NCBI GenBank assembly: GCA_963755195.1
Contig: CAVWIZ010000001.1
Span: 558,001-622,000 of the forward strand
DNA: 64,000 nt
Origin: CAVQJU01 sp963755195
Lineage (GTDB): Bacteria; Acidobacteriota; Vicinamibacteria; Vicinamibacterales; CAVVIG01
Direction: 5' to 3'
Positions 58,501 to 64,000 of the stretch are shown here, one piece after another. The translations under genes were made by a program, and so were the position numbers. Each line of letters opens with the position of its first letter. Positions within the stretch are counted from its first letter, which is position 1. The notes beneath the pieces were generated by a model. That model was not told the origin of the DNA, made no database searches, and saw only the letters and a list, made by a program, of their open reading frames with translations.

Positions 58501-58988
58501 GTGCCGAACAGAATCGCGAGAAACGTGCCGGCCTCGATGAGGGCGTTGCCGGCCACCAGTTCGTCCACGTCAAGATGCTGCGGCAGCAGTGCGTACTTGA
58601 TCGGTCCGAAGACCGTCGAATGGGTGCCGAGTCCGAACAACGCCACCAGCAAAAGCGGAAGGCTCTGCCACCACAAGCCAAGCGCGCCGACGGCCATGAT
58701 GGCCATCTCCGCGATCTTCACCCACCGGGCGATGACGGCTTTATCCACGCGATCCGCCAGCGTGCCCGAGGCTCCGGAAAACAGGAAGAACGGCGCAATG
58801 AACAACCCGCCCGCCAGCATCACCAGGGAGGCCGCGTCGATGCCGGCCTGTTCGGCCAGTCGGTACGTGACGAAGACGCCGAGGGACGCCTTCAACAGGT
58901 TGTCGTTGAAGGCCCCAAGGAATTGCGTGATGAACAGCGGCGCAAAGCGACGAGCCGTCAAGAGCTGAACAAAACGCGATCGCTTCAT
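55569..58988 (-). CDS. MFS transporter, PlsC acyltransferase and acyl-AMP ligase in one protein (LplT-Aas-like)
   Basis: ATG at 58988, overlapping the TetR stop (ATGA). About 1139 residues. Residues 1-400 are an LplT-like MFS transporter (PLFITQFLGAFNDNLLKASL, YALLPQHLDVDELVAGNALI, LLHDSLDILRHVIGQPQLLW). Residues 430-620 are PlsC-type (VIAANHASFLDGLLLGAFLP, with HX4D; IIFPEGRITTTGSLMKVYEG). Residues 660-1130 are the AMP-forming ligase (VVLFTSGSEGTPKGVVLSHR, RRVWFEKFGIRILEGYGATE, YDTGDIVEIDPDGYVTIKDR). Known Aas proteins acylate lysophospholipid with fatty acid activated to acyl-ACP, and LplT imports the lysolipid. Fusion of all three in one chain is known in some bacteria. Intact despite length. 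Downstream: the GNAT-aminotransferase gene. Confidence 0.9.
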   Translation of the reverse strand: MKRSRFVQLLTARRFAPLFITQFLGAFNDNLLKASLGVFVTYRLAEQAGIDAASLVMLAGGLFIAPFFLFSGASGTLADRVDKAVIARWVKIAEMAIMAVGALGLWWQSLPLLLVALFGLGTHSTVFGPIKYALLPQHLDVDELVAGNALIEAGTFLAILFGTIVGGSIVLVPQGALVVGIAGVACACAGWLAARFIPPAPASLGADTPRPRLLHDSLDILRHVIGQPQLLWPVLAVSWFWLFGATVVSGLPVFAKDVLGTDEHVVTLMLALFAIGVGAGSLLAERLLHGEISARYVPLGGCVMAACAIDTYLGALGYTRTAELANMATFLRQPGSWRILGDLVGLAMGGGLFTVPLYAILQHESQASHRARVIAANNIINALAMTVAALVAAALLSQGLTMAALFGWCGVATIPVVVMAAWKVRRDLMKSLVRVVLRVLYRVEVEGLEHVRAALPRAVIAANHASFLDGLLLGAFLPGDPIFAVDTHIAKQWWAKPFLAVVNALPVDPANPLSIRAMIRAVEGGSACIIFPEGRITTTGSLMKVYEGPAVIAERTRAAFVPVRIDGVEFTPFSRMAGKVRPRWFPRIRICVLPPRQLTTPDGLNGRARRAALRRALGDAMVTSMFAAAPIDTTLFAALAEARRSHGGRHVIADDLEMRPLTYNGLITASYALGAVLARRTRPGERVGLLLPTSRAALVTFFALQAERRVPALLNFSTGPAAAQAACRAAEISLVVTARRFVEKAKLEALITALASHATIVYFEDLRGEIGLGGRLAALARSAMLRPRHADGQANDPAVVLFTSGSEGTPKGVVLSHRNLLANRHQLASVVDISPKDVVLNALPVFHSFGLTGGLLLPLLSGVRTFYYPSPLHYRTVPEIAYAINATILFGTDTFLAGYARVADPYDFYSVRYVFAGAERVKPDTRRVWFEKFGIRILEGYGATETAPALAVNTPMHFKTGTVGRFLPGIEHRVELVDGIAEGGRLFVRGPNVMLGYLRAERPGILEPADDGWYDTGDIVEIDPDGYVTIKDRAKRFAKVAGEMVPLRAVEDFVTTVWPGALHAVVTVPDAKRGEQLVLVTDHAEASRAALVTAARSAGLPELFVPRSIKHVSSVPLLGTGKIDYVSVTLLAATLALAS

Positions 58989-59578
58989 GAACGTCTCTCC
59001 TCTGACACCGTGGTGACGGCGGCCCACGCGGCGGCCACGAGGCGATTCGCCAAAGCGACCATCTGTCGCGGCAGCCGGCCGTAGGCCGCAAACTGCGCCG
59101 GCTCGAGGACGACGCCAAACACCAGGGCCGTCGCGAGGTCGACCGGCTGATCGGGCAGTTCACCTGAGGCGATCGCGTCGGCCAGTACGTCGCGCATGAC
59201 GTGCACCGGCGTCACGACATCGAGACCGAGCTTCCCCAGCTGGCCGTGTTGCACGAACAACAGGAACTGGAACCGGGTCTGGTCTTCATCGTGCTCGCGG
59301 CAGAACTCGCGGATCATCGCCGCCACTTTGGCTCGTGCGGTGGTCTCGCGATCCGCCACTGTCTTGAGTTGATGGGCAAACGCGACGTAGTGCCGCTCGA
59401 ACAGCGTCCAGACCAATTCGTCTTTGCTCACGAAGTGGCGATACAGGGCCCCTTCCGACATATCGACAGCGCGTGCGATATCCCGTACGGATGTGTCGCG
59501 CACGCCCTTTTCGACAAATAGCTGAATGGCGGTGCGTTCGATGCGGTCGCGCGTGTTGGTGAAACGATGTCGTGGCAT
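58985..59578 (-). CDS. TetR-family repressor of the lipid locus
   Basis: 197 residues. N-terminal HTH: NTRDRIERTAIQLFVEKGVR, then DTSVRDIARAVDMSEGALYR and HFVSKDELVWTLFERHYVAF, the FadR/AcrR-like TetR pattern. The ligand-binding domain (MIREFCREHDEDQTRFQFLL and LATALVFGVVLEPAQFAAYG) has no known ligand; an acyl-CoA would suit the target. Its start is preceded by a perfect palindrome (59581-59598) overlapping the likely promoter. Stop and next start overlap (ATGA), so it is co-transcribed with the Aas-like gene and represses it together with itself. Confidence 0.92.
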   Translation of the reverse strand: MPRHRFTNTRDRIERTAIQLFVEKGVRDTSVRDIARAVDMSEGALYRHFVSKDELVWTLFERHYVAFAHQLKTVADRETTARAKVAAMIREFCREHDEDQTRFQFLLFVQHGQLGKLGLDVVTPVHVMRDVLADAIASGELPDQPVDLATALVFGVVLEPAQFAAYGRLPRQMVALANRLVAAAWAAVTTVSEERRS

Positions 59579-59580
59579 AG

Positions 59581-59598
59581 TGAGTAAACGATTACTCA
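59581..59598. promoter_or_regulatory. Palindromic operator for TetR
   Basis: TGAGTAAACGATTACTCA: perfect 7-bp arms TGAGTAA/TTACTCA with central ACGA, starting two bases upstream of the TetR start codon on the minus strand. A further half-site TGAGTAAT lies near 59644. TetR proteins bind such 15-20 bp palindromes, so autorepression is inferred. Confidence 0.75.
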
Positions 59599-59709
59599 CA
59601 TGATGATGGCAGAGTGCGCCTTGTGTCAAGTCGGCGTTTTTCCTGAGTAATTCGTCCCTTGCGCGTGTAGCTTGACGACTCTCGAGGGGAATCCAGTGAG
59701 CGAGATCCT

Positions 59710-60096
59710 CTAACCTCTGACCTCTGACTTCGACGACCTGGGGGGCGGCACCATCGTTCCAAGAGCGGCGTCCGGACGCGCGATGTGCTGCCGCCCCCAA
59801 CGCCACAACGCCTCGAAGACCGGGCCAAGCGTGCGTCCATAGGGCGTCACGCCATATTGCACGCCGAGCCTTGCGGGCGCGAGTGCCTGCCGGATCACCA
59901 GGCCGTCCGCGCGCATCTGGCGCAGCTGCTCTCGCAGCACCTTGGCCGACACGCCGGGCATCGCTCGCCGAAGTTCACCGAACCCGTGGGGACGTGCGGT
60001 CAGCCGCTGGAAAAGCATCGGCTTCCAGCGTCCCTCGATGACTCCGATGGCCGTGTACAGCGGACACGCCGCCCGCTCTTGCTTGCTGTCTTCCAT
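59710..60096 (-). CDS. HxlR-family transcriptional regulator
   Basis: 128 residues. CPLYTAIGVIEGRWKPMLFQ near residue 11 with the conserved Cys-Pro, then FGELRRAMPGVSAKVLREQL (recognition helix region), RQMRADGLVIRQALAPARLG and VQYGVTPYGRTLGPVFEALW. HxlR proteins are MarR-like winged-helix regulators; some sense aldehydes or oxidants through Cys. Divergent from the VOC gene at 60174, 77 bases between starts, a usual setting for HxlR to control its neighbour. The C-terminal tail (PPPRSSKSEVRG) is disordered. Confidence 0.92.
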   Translation of the reverse strand: MEDSKQERAACPLYTAIGVIEGRWKPMLFQRLTARPHGFGELRRAMPGVSAKVLREQLRQMRADGLVIRQALAPARLGVQYGVTPYGRTLGPVFEALWRWGRQHIARPDAALGTMVPPPRSSKSEVRG

Positions 60097-60173
60097 ATCT
60101 CACCGCACCTTGGGGCCGGTAACTTTGAAGTGCCCGCTTGTCGCCCTGTGGACGCCGCGTTACAGTCCGCGTC
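60097..60173. promoter_or_regulatory. Divergent promoter region of HxlR and VOC genes
   Basis: 77 bases between two divergent starts. GTAACTTTGAAG (60119-60130) and GCGTTACAGTCC (60156-60167) carry an inverted GTAAC/GTTAC pair that could be the HxlR site. No clear -10/-35 boxes are recognisable. Confidence 0.4.
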
Positions 60174-60593
60174 ATGTCCACGATGCGACTGTACCGCGTG
60201 ATCATGCCCGTCGGTGACCTTGAACCCGCCGTGCACTTCTACTCAACCCTCTTGGGGGAACCTGGCGCACGCGTTTCAGCCGGCCGACACTACTTTTCGT
60301 GCGGCGACGTGACGCTCGCGCTGTACAGCCCGCGAGCCGATGGAGATGCTCGCGACCCCCGTCCGAACTTCGACCACGTGTATTTCGCGGTGGAGGATCT
60401 CGACGAAGTCTATCGGCGAGCCGAGCGCCTGGGCGGGCTGTCGACCGAGATCGGCGACGCCCGTCTGCCGATGGGTTCGATCGCAACAAGGCCGTGGGGC
60501 GAGCGGTCCTTCTATCTGCAGGACCCATTCGGGAATCCGCTCTGTTGCGTCGATTCGGGGACGCTGTTCACCGGGAAGCGCCCGGGGCATTGA
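60174..60593 (+). CDS. VOC (glyoxalase-fold) protein
   Basis: ATG at 60174. 139 residues, cytoplasmic, one VOC domain: YRVIMPVGDLEPAVHFYSTL, RHYFSCGDVTLALYSPRADG, NFDHVYFAVEDLDEVYRRAE and GERSFYLQDPFGNPLCCVDS. His in FDHVYF is in place, but the first module position is Arg/Val rather than His, and the last ligand position is Cys rather than Glu (LCCVDS), so classic glyoxalase chemistry is doubtful. Regulated probably by the divergent HxlR. Could confer resistance to or modify a small electrophile; not proven. Confidence 0.88.
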   Translation: MSTMRLYRVIMPVGDLEPAVHFYSTLLGEPGARVSAGRHYFSCGDVTLALYSPRADGDARDPRPNFDHVYFAVEDLDEVYRRAERLGGLSTEIGDARLPMGSIATRPWGERSFYLQDPFGNPLCCVDSGTLFTGKRPGH

Positions 60594-60923
60594 TCTCGCT
60601 CGGGGATCTCCCTCGGGGCGACACGCGGTCAACAGGAACGGGTGGACCGGATTTCGTTGGCGAAGTCGGCCGATGGCGCGACCGAGCGCCAGCTCGACGA
60701 GGTACCGGAGCTTTACGCACTCAGTCACGGTCGGGGCTCCCAGTCTATGTCCGAACGGCCTCGCGTTTGTGAGTCCGTCTGGCCCTCACCCTCGTGCGCC
60801 CGACTATGCCAGTCACTCGTGACGCCAGCACGTCGCCCATGGCGGTATGATGATTCCCTTTACCGGTGAGCTGCGCGGTCCGACAAGGCGTTCTACCAGC
60901 CGGCTCCGCGCAAAGGATTAGCA
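60594..60923. other. 330-base spacer, no gene seen
   Basis: No convincing gene or repeat. A short plus-strand frame at 60642-60869 lacks a ribosome site and family resemblance. Contains the upstream region of the HtrA-type protease. Confidence 0.5.
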
Positions 60924-62363
60924 ATGACGATCCCGGTTCTCGTGTCGCTTTCGTTCCTGCTTGTCGCGTCGGCCGCTCCTCTCCGCGCGGGTCAGCGGCC
61001 AGCTCCGGCCGCGGCCCCCGTGGCCCCTGTGACCCAGGACCCGCTGGTCCGGATGAACGAGGCGGTGGACGCGCTGACCAGGAAAGTGTGGCCCAGCGTG
61101 GTGCAGATCCAGGTGAGCGGCTACGGCGCGCAGGAAGGCGCCCGAGGCGATGCCAGCGCTGTCGTCGGCCGGCAGCGGTCGGTCGGTTCGGGGTTCGTCG
61201 TCGACGCGGACGGCTACATCATGACGAACGCGCACGTGGTGAACGGCGCACAGACGGTCCAGCTCGTGCTGCCGGCGGACAACGCGGACGGCACGCTGGC
61301 GACGGCGCTGTCGGGCAGAACGTACCTCGTGAGCGCGCGCATCGTGGGAATGGCCGCCGAACTGGATCTGGCGCTGCTGAAGATTGATGGCCAGAAGCTC
61401 CCAGCGCTCCCGCTGGCGACCTACTCGCAGGTGCGGCAGGGCGAAACGGTCTTCGCGTTCGGAAGCCCGATCGGGCTGCGCAACAGCCTGACGCACGGGC
61501 TGGTGTCCGCGGTGGCGAGACAGGTCGACCCCGATTCGCCGCAGATCTACATCCAGACAGACGCGCCGATCAACCCGGGAAACTCCGGCGGACCGCTGGT
61601 CAATATCCGCGGGGAAGTGGTCGGCATCAATACGTTCATCGTGTCGCAGTCCGGAGGAAACGAAGGCCTGGGATTCGCGATTCCGAGCGCGACGATCAGA
61701 ACCGTGTTCCGCCAGCTCAAGCAGTTCGGTCAGATCCGGCGGCAGGAAATCGGCATCAGCATGCAAACCATCTCGAAGGAGATGGCTTCCGCGCTCGGCC
61801 TCGTGAGAAATTACGGCGTCATCGTGTCCGACGTCTGGCCCGGCGGCCCGGCGGAGAAGGCCGGCGTGCAGATCGGCGACATCCTCGTGTCGGTCGACGG
61901 CCAGCCCGCCGATAACCTGCCGACCGTCAGCTACAATTTCCGCCTCAGGGACTCCACGGAAAACGTGCAGCTGCGCGTGCTCAGGCGAGGGACCGAGCAG
62001 AGCCTGAGCGTCACCCCCGTTGAAGAACGAAGCGGCCTGGATGATGCGTCCGCGGCGGCCGATCCCGAGAAAAGTCTGGTGCCCCGGCTCGGGATCCTGG
62101 GCGTTGAAATCGATCAGCGCATTGCCGCCGCGGCGACCGGGCTCAGAGACCCGTTCGGCATCATCGTCGTCGCGCGCGCGTCGGGCGCAGCGGGCGACGT
62201 GCCGCTTCAGCCGAGGGACATCATCCGCACGCTGAACAACCGGCAGATGCTGACGCTGCAGGCTCTCAGGGACGCCGTCGGTGCCCTGATGCCCGGATCG
62301 CCTGTGACCTTGCAGATTCAACGTGCGGGAAGACTCACGTACGTCTCCTTCACACTCGAATAA
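60924..62363 (+). CDS. HtrA/DegP-like serine protease with two PDZ domains
   Basis: 479 residues. Signal MTIPVLVSLSFLLVASAAPL, cleavage near LRAGQ. Trypsin-like S1C domain at residues 45-260: catalytic His in GYIMTNAHVVNGAQ, Asp in ELDLALLKIDGQ and Ser in PINPGNSGGPLVNIRG. PDZ1 near 270-360 (GVIVSDVWPGGPAEKAGVQI, DILVSVDGQPADNL), PDZ2 near 385-475 (PRLGILGVEIDQRIAAAATG, PRDIIRTLNNRQMLTLQALR). The family performs periplasmic protein quality control. The low-complexity N-terminal linker (PAAAPVAPVTQ) is normal. Intact. Confidence 0.92.
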   Translation: MTIPVLVSLSFLLVASAAPLRAGQRPAPAAAPVAPVTQDPLVRMNEAVDALTRKVWPSVVQIQVSGYGAQEGARGDASAVVGRQRSVGSGFVVDADGYIMTNAHVVNGAQTVQLVLPADNADGTLATALSGRTYLVSARIVGMAAELDLALLKIDGQKLPALPLATYSQVRQGETVFAFGSPIGLRNSLTHGLVSAVARQVDPDSPQIYIQTDAPINPGNSGGPLVNIRGEVVGINTFIVSQSGGNEGLGFAIPSATIRTVFRQLKQFGQIRRQEIGISMQTISKEMASALGLVRNYGVIVSDVWPGGPAEKAGVQIGDILVSVDGQPADNLPTVSYNFRLRDSTENVQLRVLRRGTEQSLSVTPVEERSGLDDASAAADPEKSLVPRLGILGVEIDQRIAAAATGLRDPFGIIVVARASGAAGDVPLQPRDIIRTLNNRQMLTLQALRDAVGALMPGSPVTLQIQRAGRLTYVSFTLE

Positions 62364-62463
62364 CCCTCCCGCGGGGAAGGGGATGGCTGAGATCTTTTTC
62401 GTAAAGTCTCCGCACGTTGCGCCAGATAGCCGCCGGCGGCTTTAGGGTTTACCATCTGCTCCC

Positions 62464-63696
62464 ATGTGCGCAACGGATCGGCGTCGCATCGCAGTCATCG
62501 GTGGTGGTATTGGCGGGCTGACTCTTGCGCTCGCCCTGCGCCCTTACGGCCTCAACGTCGAAATCTACGAACAGACCGCCGAGCTACGCGAAGTTGGCGC
62601 CGCGGTCGCGTTGTCGGCCAACGCAACTCGCGTCTTTGAGCAGCTCGGGCTCGGGCCACAATTCGCCTCGCGCTGGTTCGAGGTGTCGGCGCTCGTCTAC
62701 CGGGACGGCCGCAGCGGCCGCCTCATCGGCGGGCATCAGGCGGGGCCGGCCTACCGCCAGCGCTTCGGGGGGCCGTACGTCGGTATCCATCGCGCCGAGC
62801 TGCAGGCGATTCTGTCCTCGGCGGTCGGGCTGGATCGCATTCGGCTACGCAAGCGCCTCGTCGACATCGACGACGACGACACCAGGGCGCGCACCGTGCT
62901 GCGCTTCGAAGACGGCAGCACGACCGAGGCCGACCTCGTCGTCGGCGCCGACGGCGCGCGCTCGTTTGTGCGGCGCTGGATGCTCGGCTATGACGACGCG
63001 TTGTACACCGGTTGCAGCGGGTTTCGCGGCGTGGTGCCGATGGACATGCTACCGAGCCTGCCGGACCCCACGGCGATTCAGTTCTGGATGGGACCTGGCG
63101 GGCACCTGTTGCACTACCCGATGGGCAACAACCACATCAACTTCCTGCTGGTAGAGCGCCACCCGACACCTTGGCCGCGACGCGAATGGGTGATGCCGGC
63201 GACCGAAGGTGAACAGCTGCGGCACTTCTCACACTGGCATCCGGCGGTGGTCGAGATGATCACCGCAAGGCCGGTGAGCGACCGCTGGGGCCTGTTCCAT
63301 CGTCCACCGCTCGGCCGATGGACCAAGGGACGCGTGACGCTTCTCGGGGACGCCGCACACGCGCTGGCGCCGCACCATGGGCAGGGCGCCAACCAGTCGA
63401 TAGAGGACGCGGTCGTCCTCGCCGCCTGCCTCGGTGAAGCTGGTCAAGCGGGTTCGGGCCCGCTCGCCGAAGCGATCGAGCGCTACGAGAGGCTTCGCCG
63501 CGGCCGTACGCGCAAGGTCCAGTACGCGTCGATCAGCACGGCCGACGTCCTGCACCTGCCCGATGGCGACAACGCCGACCGGCGCAACGCGCGGCTTGGA
63601 TCACTCGAGGGCGCCCTGCATCACCTGGCGTGGATCCATGAGTTCGACGCTGGCACCCAGGAACCCAGCGAGCGGCAGGGTGGTACCTGGTTGTAA
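62464..63696 (+). CDS. FAD-dependent monooxygenase (salicylate hydroxylase-like)
   Basis: 410 residues. Rossmann FAD site IAVIGGGIGGLTLALALRPY near residue 10. Second motif LVVGADGARSFVRRWMLGYD near 160. Third motif GRVTLLGDAAHALAPHHGQG and NQSIEDAVVLAACL near 285-310, the GDAAH block that binds ribityl phosphate. Resembles single-component flavin aromatic hydroxylases using NAD(P)H. No partner reductase is needed. The substrate, a phenolic or other aromatic acid, cannot be told from sequence. Alone: next gene is 35 bases away and differs in kind. Confidence 0.9.
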   Translation: MCATDRRRIAVIGGGIGGLTLALALRPYGLNVEIYEQTAELREVGAAVALSANATRVFEQLGLGPQFASRWFEVSALVYRDGRSGRLIGGHQAGPAYRQRFGGPYVGIHRAELQAILSSAVGLDRIRLRKRLVDIDDDDTRARTVLRFEDGSTTEADLVVGADGARSFVRRWMLGYDDALYTGCSGFRGVVPMDMLPSLPDPTAIQFWMGPGGHLLHYPMGNNHINFLLVERHPTPWPRREWVMPATEGEQLRHFSHWHPAVVEMITARPVSDRWGLFHRPPLGRWTKGRVTLLGDAAHALAPHHGQGANQSIEDAVVLAACLGEAGQAGSGPLAEAIERYERLRRGRTRKVQYASISTADVLHLPDGDNADRRNARLGSLEGALHHLAWIHEFDAGTQEPSERQGGTWL

Positions 63697-63731
63697 CCTA
63701 GACTCTTGTCGCTTCTGCAAGGGGGACTCGC

Positions 63732-64000
63732 GTGAGCCAATCGCACAACGTTCCACCTATCGTTCGCACCCTGATCGCCATCCTGTTTGTCGGCGTCGGC
63801 AGTGGTTTCGCGATGCGGGTTGCGCACGGCCAGGCAACGCCGCCGCCCGCGGCCCTTCCGGACTGGAGCGGCGTCTGGGCGATGCAGGGCCCGACGGTGT
63901 TCGACCGCGCCACGGTGCGGCCGCCGGATGGACGGGCCGGCGACGCGGGCGTGCGGGAGTTTCCGCCTTACAACGACGAGTGGGAAGCCAAGTACAAGAA
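63732..64000 (+). CDS. Start of another W-D-G-D family secreted protein (cut by window)
   Basis: GTG at 63732 gives VSQSHNVPPIVRTLIAILFV, a signal region. The mature N-terminus has PPPAALPDWSGVWAMQGPTV and FPPYNDEWEAKYK. The LPDWSGxW opening and later YNDEWEAKYK match the start of the gene at 51139 (LPDWSGIW, YDEKQKQE) and the general xPDLSGxW mark of the family. The diagnostic G-x-W-D-G-D lies beyond the window, so the family call is by analogy. About 90 residues visible. Confidence 0.6.
   Translation, partial: MSQSHNVPPIVRTLIAILFVGVGSGFAMRVAHGQATPPPAALPDWSGVWAMQGPTVFDRATVRPPDGRAGDAGVREFPPYNDEWEAKYK

Noticed and set aside
57882..59084. 400-codon plus-strand open frame
   Set aside because: Opposite the Aas-like fusion; Arg/Gln/His-rich shadow.
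60642..60869. 75-codon plus-strand frame
   Set aside because: No ribosome site, no family match, low-quality composition.

Overview
The window is a GC-rich bacterial chromosome segment, most likely from an acidobacterium (soil type, possibly the Vicinamibacteria group). The evidence is the gene content. There are two complete genes and one relic of the soil-expanded TIGR03435 family. A PadR regulator sits directly before a roughly 900-residue 'acidobacterial duplicated orphan permease'. A DUF1592/DUF1588/DUF1585 cytochrome-type protein is followed by a DUF1552 protein. Many short secreted proteins of unknown function carry a G-x-W-[DEQ]-G-D-x-L signature. One tRNA gene, tRNA-Ser(UGA), was found; there are no rRNA genes, no CRISPR array and no recognisable transposase.

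Layout. 1-6.1 kb: DUF1592-type protein (5' end cut by the window), DUF1552, ankyrin-repeat and MBL-fold proteins on the plus strand, probably one operon. 6.1-8.4 kb: a divergent DUF6152 / W-D-G-D protein pair and an MBL relic. 8.4-13.6 kb: a membrane protein joining PDZ, a polytopic membrane domain and a GT2 glycosyltransferase, divergent from a secreted TPR-like protein. 13.6-19.5 kb: minus-strand W-D-G-D protein, M14-like/GH105 fusion, DUF8021-like protein, DUF6152 protein and a 600-residue W-E-G-D protein. 19.7-30.3 kb: TIGR03435 proteins, membrane methyltransferase, YncE-type propeller, VOC protein, PadR plus ADOP permease, a repeat-rich spacer and a small HTH/Zn-ribbon regulator. 30.3-35.4 kb: a minus-strand run of two cupin proteins, two NTF2-like proteins and a cyclase-family protein. 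35.4-43 kb: toast-rack lipoprotein, PQQ-type sugar dehydrogenase, a CxxC secreted protein, an S9 peptidase and an NQR2/RnfD-like membrane protein. 43-46.7 kb: two more DUF6152 / W-E-G-D pairs. 47-52.5 kb: M48 metalloprotease, radical SAM/SPASM protein plus acyltransferase-3, an epimerase relic and a fifth DUF6152 pair. 52.9 kb: tRNA-Ser. 53.1-59.6 kb: a lipid locus (PlsC; GNAT-aminotransferase fusion; MFS-PlsC-AMP ligase fusion; TetR with a palindromic operator). 59.7-64 kb: HxlR and VOC divergent pair, HtrA-type protease, FAD monooxygenase and the start of another W-D-G-D family protein.

Two themes stand out. First, the DUF6152 plus G-x-W-x-G-D-x-L pairing recurs five times in 46 kb, with three further complete solo copies and one cut copy, so it is probably a real functional module exported from the cytoplasm. 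Second, the 53-59.6 kb locus combines fatty-acid activation, a GNAT acyltransferase fused to a PLP aminotransferase, and PlsC acyltransferases under a TetR regulator. It looks like a candidate pathway for an uncharacterised acylated amino lipid.

Caution: at least fourteen genes are broken by single-base frame changes whose two halves are otherwise intact family members, several near short homopolymers. The density suggests indel errors in the assembly more than genuine decay. Broken genes are therefore annotated as one locus each, with the break stated. Several families of short GC-rich palindromes and tandem repeats lie at gene edges and sometimes inside coding frames.
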